Source: Ga0077560 sp046330395
GTDB lineage: Bacteria; Actinomycetota; Thermoleophilia; Miltoncostaeales; Miltoncostaeaceae
Reading direction: 5' to 3'
NCBI GenBank assembly: GCA_046330395.1
Contig: JAXLSS010000013.1
Coordinates: forward strand, 25,200 to 89,199
Length of the DNA: 64,000 nucleotides
This document shows, piece after piece, positions 33,434 through 41,506 of this stretch. Positions within the stretch are counted from its first letter, which is position 1, and each line of letters opens with the position of its first letter. The notes beneath the pieces are model-generated. The model was not told where the DNA came from, ran no database searches, and saw only the letters and a program-made list of their open reading frames with translations. The position numbers and the translations under genes are program-made.

Positions 33434-34614
33434 GGGTGCCCCGGATCGACGTGCTGATCGCCGGCGCCGGGCTGGCCGGCGCACGCTGCGCCGAGACGCT
33501 GCGTGCCAACGGGTTCACCGGCAGCGTGGTGCTGGCCGGCGAGGAACCGTTCGCCCCGTACGAGCGCCCCGCGCTGTCCAAGGAGGTGCTCACCAAGGGG
33601 CGCGACATCGCCGAGGTGAGCCTGCGGCCCGATGCCTCATGGCCGGAGCGGGACATCGGCCTGCGCCTGGACGCGCCGGTGCGCGACGTGGACCCGGAGT
33701 TCCGCACCGCCCTGGTGGGCGACGAGCGGGTGCACTGGCGGCGGCTGGTGGTGGCCACCGGCGCGCGGGCGCGCCGTCTGGGCTGCGTGCCCGACGTGGA
33801 TGGCGTGCACCACCTGCGCACGCTGGGTGAGGCCCGGCGGCTGCGCGAACGCCTGCGGCCGGGCACGCGGCTTGCCCTGATCGGCGCCGGGTTCATCGGC
33901 GTGGAGCTGGCCTCCAGCGCCCGTGAGCTGGGCGCCGAGGTGGACGTCATCGAGATGGAGGACCTGCCGTTCGGGCGCCTGCTGGGCAGCGAGGTGGGCC
34001 GACGCGTGGCCGCCCGGATGCGCGCCGCGGGCGTGCGCATGCACATGGGCGCGGCCGTGGAGGGCGCCGCCGCGGGGGGCGACCGCATCGCCGGCGTACG
34101 CCTGGGCGGTGATGTCCTGGTGCCGTGTGATGAGCTGGTGGTGGGTGTGGGCGCCCGGCCCAACACCGAGCTGCTGGGCGGACGGCTGCCGCTGGCCGAC
34201 GACGGCGGCATCCTCACCGACGCCGCCGGCCGCACCGAGCACCCGGACGTGTACGCCTGCGGCGATGTGGCCAGCGCGTGGCGGCCCGACCTGGGGCGTC
34301 ACGCGCGCTTCGAGCACTGGTCGTCGGCCACCGCGGGCGCCCGCGCCGTGGCGGCCGCCATCACGGGTCGCGACATCCCCGACCACGGCGTCCCGTACTT
34401 CTGGAGCGACCAGTTCGGCTGGCGACTGCAGCTGGTGGGCCACCCCATGGGCGTGCCCCGCCTGGTGGAGGACGCCGGGCCGGACGGGTTCATCGTGCGG
34501 TACGAGGACGGTGCCGGCGGCCTGCGGGGCGGCCTGGCCGTGAACCGCCCGGACGCCCTGGCCGGCCTGCGTGCCGAGGTGGCCGAGACCACCCGGGAGG
34601 CCGCCGCCGCGTAG
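33430..34614 (+). CDS. FAD-dependent ferredoxin reductase
   Basis: 394 residues. Two nucleotide-binding folds are visible: 'VLIAGAGLAGARCAETLRANG' (FAD) and 'LALIGAGFIGVELASSARELG' (NAD(P)H). 'EEPFAPYERPALSKE', 'VVATGAR', 'PDVYACGDVAS' and 'EHWSSATAGARAVAAAITG' are the other hallmarks of the putidaredoxin-reductase/rubredoxin-reductase type. It should move electrons from NAD(P)H to the adjacent ferredoxin. GTG 33430 overlaps the ferredoxin stop (GTGA). Last gene of the redox cluster and followed by a strong hairpin. Confidence 0.9.
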   Translation: MRVPRIDVLIAGAGLAGARCAETLRANGFTGSVVLAGEEPFAPYERPALSKEVLTKGRDIAEVSLRPDASWPERDIGLRLDAPVRDVDPEFRTALVGDERVHWRRLVVATGARARRLGCVPDVDGVHHLRTLGEARRLRERLRPGTRLALIGAGFIGVELASSARELGAEVDVIEMEDLPFGRLLGSEVGRRVAARMRAAGVRMHMGAAVEGAAAGGDRIAGVRLGGDVLVPCDELVVGVGARPNTELLGGRLPLADDGGILTDAAGRTEHPDVYACGDVASAWRPDLGRHARFEHWSSATAGARAVAAAITGRDIPDHGVPYFWSDQFGWRLQLVGHPMGVPRLVEDAGPDGFIVRYEDGAGGLRGGLAVNRPDALAGLRAEVAETTREAAAA

Positions 34615-34629
34615 GCACCCGGCCGGGAT

Positions 34630-34660
34630 CCCGGGGTGGGGTGTGCGCCCCCACCCCGGG
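34630..34660. terminator. Strong bidirectional hairpin
   Basis: CCCGGGGTGGGG/CCCCACCCCGGG, 12-bp perfect stem with a 7-base loop, between the convergent reductase and Fn3/PKD genes. Confidence 0.75.
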
Positions 34661-34668
34661 TTGGACGG

Positions 34669-35574
34669 CTAGCGGGTCCTGACGGTGACCTCGTTGGAGG
34701 TGGCGGTGGCGCCCGCGGCGTCGGCCACCAGCAGACGGTAGGTGTAACTGGTGCCCGACTTGGCCGTGGCGTCGGTGTACGCGGCGGCCGAGCCGCCCAG
34801 GTTGGCCACCGCGGTGCGGGTGGTGCACCGGCGCACCACGCAACGCTGCACGGTGATGGACGTGGCGTCGCTGAGGGGGCTGGTCCAGGTCAGGGCCACG
34901 CGGTTGCGGGCCGGTGAGGTGGCGGCCAGGTTGGCCGGCGCGGTGAGCGCCGGGGGCTGGACGGTCACCATGGCGGCCGCCGTCCCGGTGTCGTTGCCGA
35001 ACCCGAAGATGCTGGGGGCGGTCACCACCACCGTGGCGGCGTAGGTGGCGAACGCGGTGTAGGTGTGGGTCACCGTTGTGCCCACGGCCGATGTGCCGTC
35101 ACCGAAGTACCAGGTGACGGTTGCCGGGTTCGTGGTGGGCGCGACGACGGCCGAGAGCGTCACCGTCAGCGGCACCGTTCCCGAGGCGGGCGCGGCGGCG
35201 GCGGTGACGGGGATGCGGGCCGCGCCGCTGATCCCGAACAGGCCGTTGGACACCGCGTACGCCGAATACCCCCGGTCGTTCCGGGCCCGCACGCGGTAGA
35301 CGTACTGGGACACGGCGACGTCGGGGTCGGTGAAGGTGGTGGCGTTGGCGCCGGTGGTGCCCACCACCCCCCACGCGGTGCCGTCCAGGGTGCGTTCCAC
35401 GACGTATCCGGTCTCGTCGGTGGCCACGTCGGTCCAGGTGACGGTGTTGCCGGTGGCCACCATCCTGGCCACCGCGTTCACGGGGGCGGCGGGCGGGGCG
35501 TCGGCCGCGATCGCGGCGGGCGCCAGGATGGCCACCGCGCCTGCGGCGGCGGCGGCGAGCGCGGGGGTGCGCAT
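34669..35574 (-). CDS. Secreted fibronectin-III/PKD protein
   Basis: 301 residues. Signal peptide 'ALAAAAAGAVAILAPAAIAA' is followed by an Fn3 domain (~30-115, 'WTDVATDETGYVVERTLDG', 'YVYRVRARNDRGYSAYA'), a PKD-like domain (~120-210, 'VTWYFGDGTSAVGTTVTHTYTAFATYAATVVV') and a second Fn3 domain (~213-301, 'YTYRLLVADAAGATATSNEV'). There is no catalytic domain, so a surface adhesion or scaffolding role is likely. AAGGAG precedes ATG 35574. The upstream region holds a perfect 14-bp palindrome over a -10-like TATGCT. Confidence 0.82.
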   Translation of the reverse strand: MRTPALAAAAAGAVAILAPAAIAADAPPAAPVNAVARMVATGNTVTWTDVATDETGYVVERTLDGTAWGVVGTTGANATTFTDPDVAVSQYVYRVRARNDRGYSAYAVSNGLFGISGAARIPVTAAAAPASGTVPLTVTLSAVVAPTTNPATVTWYFGDGTSAVGTTVTHTYTAFATYAATVVVTAPSIFGFGNDTGTAAAMVTVQPPALTAPANLAATSPARNRVALTWTSPLSDATSITVQRCVVRRCTTRTAVANLGGSAAAYTDATAKSGTSYTYRLLVADAAGATATSNEVTVRTR

Positions 35575-35593
35575 GCGTGCTCCTTGGTGAGAT

Positions 35594-35607
35594 TGCTTGC
35601 GCAAGCA
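35594..35607 (-). promoter_or_regulatory. Perfect 14-bp palindrome at the Fn3/PKD promoter
   Basis: TGCTTGCGCAAGCA is perfectly symmetrical. On the minus strand it begins within a TATGCT -10-like box and lies 20 bp before the start codon, where a bound protein would block initiation. Confidence 0.5.
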
Positions 35608-35726
35608 TAATCCCAAGGCGCCAGAACGTCCACATCGCAGGGGTCTGGCCGTCGGAGTGGCCCGTGGGTCACCCGCTGACATAGCGTCGCGGCGACCCCC
35701 ACGCCCATGTGTCAGGAAGGCCGCCC

Positions 35727-36473
35727 ATGCCCAGAGGTCTGCGCCAGCACTGCACCCCGTCCCTGCTCGTGTCCACCGCCGCACTGTTCGTGGCGCTGGG
35801 TGGCACCGGCTACGCCATCACCAGCCTCCCCGCCAGGTCGGTGGGGACCGCCCAGCTGAAGGACGGCTCCGTCACCTCCGCCAAGATCAAGGACGGCACC
35901 GTCCGCGGCCGCGACCTGGTCACCGCCCTGCGCACCGGCGGCACGGCCGGGGTGGGCGGCCCCCAGGGAGCCACCGGCCCGCAGGGCGTCCCTGGCACGC
36001 CCGGTGCCGCCGGCCCCCAGGGGGTGGCCGGCCCGCAGGGTCCCGCGGGCATCCTGTGGGCCGCGGTGCCCGGCAGCTTCACGCCCGCCGCGTACTCCAC
36101 CAACTGCCAGCAGGACCACTGCCTGTACCTGCGCTCGGTCAAGTTCACCACCCCCGCCGCCGCCCGCGTGATGGCCATCGTGTCGGTGACCTTCAGGTAC
36201 GACTGCGGCAACGACGCCCCCGCGTACGGGTGCCAGCCCATGGTGACGCTGTACGTGGACGGCGCGCCGCTGCAGGGCGGCGTCACGTCGGCCGACGTCA
36301 CGTCCCCCGGCCTCCAGTCGCCGAACGAGGCAATCGGCGTGTCCGGTGTCTCGTCCGGGGTGCTGCCGAAGGGTGAGCACACCCTGGAGGTCATCGCCAA
36401 CGGCAACGGGGCCACCATGACCCTCAGGAACGTGGCGGGCGTCAACACGGCGGTGCTGCTGGTGAACGGGTAG
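35727..36473 (+). CDS. Secreted protein with short collagen-like stretch
   Basis: 248 residues. The leader 'LLVSTAALFVALGGTGYA' and the head 'VGTAQLKDGSVTSAKIKDGTV' are a class hallmark in Thermoleophilia. Gly-X-Y repeats follow (~80-110, 'GPQGATGPQGVPGTPGAAGP'), then a C-terminal beta domain with two Cys pairs ('NCQQDHCLYL', 'YDCGNDAPAYGCQP') ending 'VAGVNTAVLLVNG'. The collagen-like rod probably forms trimers that project the C-terminal domain from the cell. GGAAGG precedes ATG 35727. It is intact, unlike the related locus at 15575. Confidence 0.8.
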   Translation: MPRGLRQHCTPSLLVSTAALFVALGGTGYAITSLPARSVGTAQLKDGSVTSAKIKDGTVRGRDLVTALRTGGTAGVGGPQGATGPQGVPGTPGAAGPQGVAGPQGPAGILWAAVPGSFTPAAYSTNCQQDHCLYLRSVKFTTPAAARVMAIVSVTFRYDCGNDAPAYGCQPMVTLYVDGAPLQGGVTSADVTSPGLQSPNEAIGVSGVSSGVLPKGEHTLEVIANGNGATMTLRNVAGVNTAVLLVNG

Positions 36474-36484
36474 CCGTCCGGGAT

Positions 36485-36515
36485 CCGCGGGCGCCGCGCA
36501 CCCGGGCGCCCGCGG
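36485..36515 (+). terminator. Hairpin after the collagen-like gene
   Basis: CCGCGGGCGCC/GGCGCCCGCGG, 11-bp perfect stem with a 9-base loop, 11 bases after the stop codon. Confidence 0.65.
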
Positions 36516-36541
36516 GCTCCAGTCGGCCCTCCCGCCGGCCG

Positions 36542-38260
36542 ATGGCGGCCGAGATGACCGTGATGCACCACGCCCGCCGTTCACCGCGGTGGTGGCGCGT
36601 CCCGCTGTGCGCCCTGGCGCTGGCAGGGGCCGCCGCCGGCCCGGCGCTGCCCGCCACCCCCGGGGATCCCCTGGTGGTGAGCGTCACCTTCGACGACGGC
36701 CTGGCGCGGGCGTTCCCCGCCGGCGACCTGCTGCACGCGCGGGACATGAACGGCACCTTCTACGTCAGCAGCGGCCGCCTCGGCGCCGATCGCTACCTCA
36801 CCTGGGACCAGGTGCAGGCCCTGGCCGCCGCGGGCAACGAGATCGGCGGGCGCACCATCGACCACATGTCGCTGCCGGCCCTCACCACCGACCAGCAGCG
36901 CGTGGAGGTGTGCAACGACCGCGCGGCCCTGGCGGCGCACGGGCTCACCGTGACCGACCTGGCCTACCCCAACGGCGCGTCCACGGCCGCCGTGGAGGAC
37001 GTGGCCCGAGGGTGCGGCTACACCTCGGCCCGCGCCGAGACGGGCCTGGGATGCGCCGGCTGCGTGGTGGCCGAGCCCCTGCCGGCGGCCGACCCGTACG
37101 CCATCCGCGCCCTCCCGGTGCTCAGCGACCCCGCCCTGCGCCGGGTGCAGACGCTGGTGAGCGCCGCCGAGCCCGCCGGCGGCTGGGTGAACCTGGTGTT
37201 CCACCAGCTCTGCTCGTCCACCACCGATGCCGCCTGCACCGACGGCGTCACCCCCACCACCTTCGCGCAGCTGCTGGACTGGCTGGGCGTGGAGCGCTCC
37301 GCCGGCAGGCTGGTGGTGCGCACCGTTGCCCAGGTGACGGGCGGGCCGGCACAGCCGGTGGTGACCGTGCCCAGCACCCCGCTGACCGCCCTGTTCAACC
37401 CCGGCCTCACGCTGGGTGACGGGACCCTGCCCGCCTGCTGGATCCCGGCCGGCTCCGGCGACGGACGCGTGCAGTACGCGCGCCTGGACGGCGGCGGCGT
37501 GCGCATGACGGTGAGCGGCACGCTCAGCACCGCCGGGTGGAAGCTGACCTCCTCCATGGACACCGGCCTGTGCGCGCCGGTGGCCCAGGCCGGCCAGGTG
37601 GCCACGGTGGGCCTGGACTACCGCTCCTCCGATGGGCCGCGTCCCCTGGTGTACGTGCGCACAGGAGCGCAGCAGTGGCGGTCGCTTGGCGTGGGCCCCG
37701 CGCTGCCGGCGGCCACGTCCACCACCCACGCCACATGGCGCACCCCGGTGCTGCCGGAGGGCACCACCGCCATCGCCGTGGGGATCACCATGGACCACGA
37801 CGGCACCACGGACCTCCTGGGGATGTCGGTGGACGGCGCCATCCCTGGCACCGCGTCAACGCCGGCGGGCACCGGCCCGGACCCCACCCCGGGTGGCGGG
37901 CCCGCCCCGGCCCCGGTGCCCGCCCCCGCCTTCCACCCCACGTGGCTCGCCCGCGGCGTCGCGGTGGCCGCGCCCCGCCTGCGCGCCCGCTTCGTGCCGG
38001 GCGGTGTGGCCGTGGACGCGACGCCGCCCCGCGGCACCCGCCGGCTGGCGCTGTACCGGGTGGCCGCCGACGGCGGCCTCACGCGGGTGGCCACCACGCA
38101 CCGGGGTGCGCTGCGCGCGGTGTGCGCGGGCGCCCCGCAGTGCACGTACCGGGTGGTGGCGCTCAACCGCCGCGGCGGCACCTCCACCCCCTCCCGCCAG
38201 CTCATCGTGGCGGACCGCGGCATCCTGCGGCTGCGCATGCCGCGCGCGCGCCTGAGATAG
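36542..38260 (+). CDS. Secreted polysaccharide-deacetylase-like protein lacking one metal His
   Basis: 572 residues. Signal peptide ('VPLCALALAGAAAGPALPA') leads into a NodB-like domain (~40-260) with 'VSVTFDDGLARAF', 'GTFYVSSGRLG', 'LTWDQVQALAAAGNEIGG' and 'DLAYPNGAS'. The usual 'GGHTxxH' reads 'GGRTIDHMSL', so the first metal-ligand His is Arg and catalysis is doubtful. A beta-sandwich, perhaps carbohydrate-binding, follows (~285-440). After a Pro-rich linker comes a C-terminal basic domain with a Cys pair ('AVCAGAPQCTYRVVALN'). It may bind rather than deacetylate glycans. Start could be ATG 36542 or 36554. Confidence 0.8.
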   Translation: MAAEMTVMHHARRSPRWWRVPLCALALAGAAAGPALPATPGDPLVVSVTFDDGLARAFPAGDLLHARDMNGTFYVSSGRLGADRYLTWDQVQALAAAGNEIGGRTIDHMSLPALTTDQQRVEVCNDRAALAAHGLTVTDLAYPNGASTAAVEDVARGCGYTSARAETGLGCAGCVVAEPLPAADPYAIRALPVLSDPALRRVQTLVSAAEPAGGWVNLVFHQLCSSTTDAACTDGVTPTTFAQLLDWLGVERSAGRLVVRTVAQVTGGPAQPVVTVPSTPLTALFNPGLTLGDGTLPACWIPAGSGDGRVQYARLDGGGVRMTVSGTLSTAGWKLTSSMDTGLCAPVAQAGQVATVGLDYRSSDGPRPLVYVRTGAQQWRSLGVGPALPAATSTTHATWRTPVLPEGTTAIAVGITMDHDGTTDLLGMSVDGAIPGTASTPAGTGPDPTPGGGPAPAPVPAPAFHPTWLARGVAVAAPRLRARFVPGGVAVDATPPRGTRRLALYRVAADGGLTRVATTHRGALRAVCAGAPQCTYRVVALNRRGGTSTPSRQLIVADRGILRLRMPRARLR

Positions 38261-38290
38261 GACGTCCCGGCCGGTCGCGAGAATGCGCCG

Positions 38291-39459
38291 GTGCGCAACG
38301 GCATCACCCATCCCCACGGAGGCGGCCGGCGCCCCGGACGCATGTGGGCGGCCGCCTGGGTGGTGGCCCTGGCGCTGGTGGGCACGGCCATCGCACTGCA
38401 CCGCGGCGGCGGGGGCGGGGGCGGCACACGAGCGTCCCCACGGGAACCGGGGCGGTCACCGCCACCACCGGCACCGCGCCGGTGACCCCGGCGGTGCCGG
38501 TCACCGCCGGGGATCTCGTGGTGACCGGCGTGGACGGCACCACGGCCTCGGCGGAGGTGCTGGACGCCGCGCGCCGGGGCCGGTTGGCGGGCGTGATCCT
38601 GATGCCACCCAACATCCGCGACGCCCGGCAGGTGCGCGCCCTGGTGGACGCCCTGCAGCGCGCCGCGGCCCGCGGCGGCCGGCCGCCGCTGCTGGTGATG
38701 ATCGACCAGGAGGGCGGCACGGTGACGCGCCTGGCGGGCGCCCACCCCACCGCGTCGGCGGCGGTGATGGGCACGCGCACGCTGTCGGCCATCCGCGCCG
38801 AGGGCCGGCGCACCGCCGCCGACCTGCGCGCCGCGGGCGTCAACGTGGACCTGGCCCCGGTGGCCGACGTGGGCACATCGGGCGGCATGCTTGGCAGCCG
38901 CACCTTCGCCGCCGACCCGGCCGTGGTGGCCGGCGCGGCGTGCGCCTTCGCACGGGGGCTGCGCGACGGCGGGGTGGTGCCCACGCTCAAGCACTTCCCG
39001 GGCCTCGGCACCGCCACCGTCAACACCGACCTGGCGCCGGTGTCGCTGGACGTGTCCCGGGCGGACCTCGTGACGGGCACCGCGGCGTACCGCCGCTGCG
39101 GCGGGGAACCGGCCACCCTGGTGATGGTGGCCAGCGCCGCCTACCCGGCGGTCGGCGGGGACGTTCCCGCGGTGCTGTCCCCGGCCGCGTACCGCTTCGC
39201 CGCCGGCATGGGGGTGCGGGGCCCGTTCATCACCGACAGCCTCGACGCCGCCGCGGTGCGCGACATCGACCGACTGCCGGAGCGCGCCGTGCTGGCGGGC
39301 GCGGGCCTGGTGCTCTACACCGGGCGCGCCACGGGCACGGCGGGCTGGCGCAGCCTGGCGGCCGCGGTGCGCGCCGGCCGCATCCCGCCCGCCACGCTGC
39401 GCGCGCGGGCCATGGCCGTGCGCGCGCTGCGATCGGGCCTGCCGGTCAGTCCTCCCTGA
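38291..39459 (+). CDS. Membrane-anchored GH3 (NagZ-like) glycosidase with a frame break in a G-rich tract
   Basis: GTG 38291 encodes a cytosolic head and a transmembrane helix ('AAAWVVALALVGTAIAL'), then a Gly run. The glycosidase domain continues in a different frame from 'TSVPTGTG' onward: 'VILMPPNIRDARQVRALVDAL', 'LLVMIDQEGGTVTRLAG', 'VNVDLAPVADVG', 'GSRTFAADPAVV', 'KHFPGLGTATVNTD' and nucleophile Asp in 'PFITDSLDAAAV'. The acid/base His loop of classical NagZ (DSH) is NTD here. The two frames meet at 38402-38425, a GGC/GGGGG tract with two G5 runs where one-base slippage would join anchor and enzyme. The end overlaps the convergent amtB end by 14 bp. It should trim N-acetyl-hexosamine from wall fragments. 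Confidence 0.75.
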
Positions 39460-40699
39460 TCAGCAGGGCGCCCTCGCCGGTGACGTAGGCCTCCTCGCCG
39501 TGGAACACCACGTCCATGCCCACGGCCTCCTCCACGCGATCGGCCCGCAGGGGCATCACCAGGCCCAGCAGGCGCAGCAGCACGAAGGTGGCGCAGAAGG
39601 CGAACACGGGGCCGGCCAGCGCCGCCTCCGCCTGGTCCAGCAGCTGGCGGGCGTGCCCGTACACCAGCCCGTCGGCCACGCCGTTCCACGAGCGCTGGGC
39701 GAAGAACCCGATGAACAGGATGCCCACGAAGCCGCCCATGCCGTGGGCGGCCAGGACGTCCAGGGTCTCGTCCAGACGGGTGCGGGTGCGCCACGTGATG
39801 ATGGCGTAGCTGGGCAGCGCCACCAGCGCCCCCAGCCCCATGGCCCATCCCGGGCTGATGTAGCCGCCCGCCGGGGTGATGCCCACGCAGCCCACCACGA
39901 TGGCCGTGGCCGCGCCGATGGCCGTGGCCTTGCGACCGCGCACCAGGTCCAGCACGAACCACACCACCAGGGTGGTGGCCGGGCACACCAGGGTGTTCAC
40001 GAACGCCAGCACGCTGGGGTTGCCGGTGCTGAACCCGCTACCGCCGTTGAAGCCGAACCAGCCGAACCACAGCAGCCCCGCGCCCAGCAGCACGAACATG
40101 GCGTTGTGCGGCAGGATGGCCAGGCGCCCGTAGTCCTTGCGCGCCCCCACCACCACGGCGGCGGCCAGGGCGGCGAAACCGGAGCCCATCTCCACCGGCA
40201 CCCCGCCGGCGAAGTCCAGCGCCCCGCGGGCCATCAGCCACCCGTTGCCGAACGCCCAGTGAGCCAGCACGGGGTAGATCAGACCCGACCAGAACACCGC
40301 GAACACCAGGAACGTGCCGAAGTGCATGCGTTCCACCACGGCGCCGCTCACCAGGGCGGTGGTGATGATGCAGAAGCTGGCCTGGAAGGCGAAGAACACC
40401 AGATGGGGGATGGTGGTGCCGGGCCGGGGCGCGAAACCCACGTCGTTGAGGAACGCGTGGTGCAGGCCGCCGATGAGGGACGCGTTGCCGTCGAAGGCCA
40501 GCGAGTACCCCACCGCCGTCCAGGTGATGGTGGCCACGCCCATCGCGGCGATGGACATCATGAAGGTGTTGAGGGTGTTCTTGGACCGCACCAGACCGGC
40601 GTAGAACAGGCCCAGCGCCGGGGTCATCATCAGCACCAGCGCGGTGGCGATGAGCATCCACGCGGTGTCGCCGGAGTTGACCGTGGTGACCGTGTTCAT
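39446..40699 (-). CDS. amtB: Ammonium transporter
   Basis: 417 residues with the eleven-helix Amt layout. Landmarks are 'FYAGLVRSKNTLNT', 'FFAFQASFCIIT', twin-His 1 in 'YPVLAHWAFGNGWL', 'GALDFAGGVPVEMGSG', 'GWFGFNGGSG' and twin-His 2 in 'TLDVLAAHGMGGFVG'. The cytosolic C-terminal tail ('VGMDVVFHGEEAY') is the part that contacts PII. It moves ammonium/ammonia through the cytoplasmic membrane. ATG 40699 overlaps the glnK stop (ATGA), the classic glnK-amtB pair, here in the order glnK first. Confidence 0.95.
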   Translation of the reverse strand: MNTVTTVNSGDTAWMLIATALVLMMTPALGLFYAGLVRSKNTLNTFMMSIAAMGVATITWTAVGYSLAFDGNASLIGGLHHAFLNDVGFAPRPGTTIPHLVFFAFQASFCIITTALVSGAVVERMHFGTFLVFAVFWSGLIYPVLAHWAFGNGWLMARGALDFAGGVPVEMGSGFAALAAAVVVGARKDYGRLAILPHNAMFVLLGAGLLWFGWFGFNGGSGFSTGNPSVLAFVNTLVCPATTLVVWFVLDLVRGRKATAIGAATAIVVGCVGITPAGGYISPGWAMGLGALVALPSYAIITWRTRTRLDETLDVLAAHGMGGFVGILFIGFFAQRSWNGVADGLVYGHARQLLDQAEAALAGPVFAFCATFVLLRLLGLVMPLRADRVEEAVGMDVVFHGEEAYVTGEGALLIRED

Positions 40700-41055
40700 G
40701 AGCCGCCGCCCACCGGCGTCACCGCCGAGGTGTCGGTCTCACCGGTGCGGATGCGGACGATCCGCTCCAGGTCCACCACGAAGATCTTGCCGTCGCCCAC
40801 CTCGCCGGTGCGCGCCCCCTCGCAGAGGGCGTCGATGGTGGGCTGCACGAACGACTCCGACACGGCGATCTCGAACCGCACCTTCTCGGACAGCTCCATC
40901 TTCACGCGCGTGCCGCGGTAGGTCTCCACGCGGTCCACCTCGCCGCCGTGCCCCTGCACGCGGCTGATGGAGTAGCCCCGCACCTCCGCGCGGTACAGCG
41001 CCTCAAGCACCTCGTTCACCCGCTCCGGGCGGATGATCCCGATCACCAGTTTCAA
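40696..41055 (-). CDS. glnK: PII nitrogen-regulatory protein
   Basis: 119 residues. 'KLVIGIIRPERVNEVLEALYRAEVRGYSISRVQGHG' and 'GKIFVVDLERIVRIRTGE' are the PII signatures. In the T-loop, 'VETYRGTRVKMEL' keeps the Tyr46 equivalent but has Val where the modified Tyr51 should be, so uridylylation or adenylylation at that site is not possible. It should sense ATP/ADP and 2-oxoglutarate and block AmtB. The start is probably TTG 41055 with GGGAGGG upstream; no ATG or GTG opens the conserved first strand. Confidence 0.92.
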   Translation of the reverse strand: MKLVIGIIRPERVNEVLEALYRAEVRGYSISRVQGHGGEVDRVETYRGTRVKMELSEKVRFEIAVSESFVQPTIDALCEGARTGEVGDGKIFVVDLERIVRIRTGETDTSAVTPVGGGS

Positions 41056-41231
41056 CGTCCCTCCCGCGCCGTTGGCCTGCCACCCGACGCGCGAGCTTAC
41101 CGGCAGCACGCGGGGCCTTGGCGGACCCTTCACACGGCGGCGCGCGTAGAAATCCCCGTCGCGGGTACCCTCATGGGCAGTGCGGGTCCACCACGTACCC
41201 GCTGTTCCAACGCCAACAGGAGGCGTTCTTC

Positions 41232-41501
41232 ATGGGCATCATCGCGTTTCTTCTGCTCGGCCTCATCGCCGGTGCGATCGCCAAGGCCATCATGCCGGGC
41301 GAGGACCCCGGCGGGATCCTGGTGACCATGGTCATCGGGGTGGCCGGCGCACTGGTGGGCGGGTTCCTCGCCGCCGTGCTGTTCGACGCGCACCCGCTGG
41401 ACCACTTCTTCGACATCTCCACATGGCTCACCGCCATCGTCGGAAGCGTGATCCTGCTGGGTGTGTACCGCATGGCAACCGGCAGGCGCCTGCGGACCTG
41501 A
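41232..41501 (+). CDS. GlsB/YeaQ/YmgE-type membrane protein
   Basis: 89 residues with three hydrophobic helices and the family pattern 'GLIAGAIAKAIMPGEDPGGILVTMVIGVAGALVGGFL', given here in parts as 'AKAIMPGEDPGG' and 'GALVGGFL'. It is a small inner-membrane protein of the transglycosylase-associated/stress family, with no known enzyme activity. AGGAGG precedes ATG 41232. Tail-to-tail with the hydrolase gene (5-bp gap). Confidence 0.88.
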   Translation: MGIIAFLLLGLIAGAIAKAIMPGEDPGGILVTMVIGVAGALVGGFLAAVLFDAHPLDHFFDISTWLTAIVGSVILLGVYRMATGRRLRT

Positions 41502-41506
41502 CCCAC

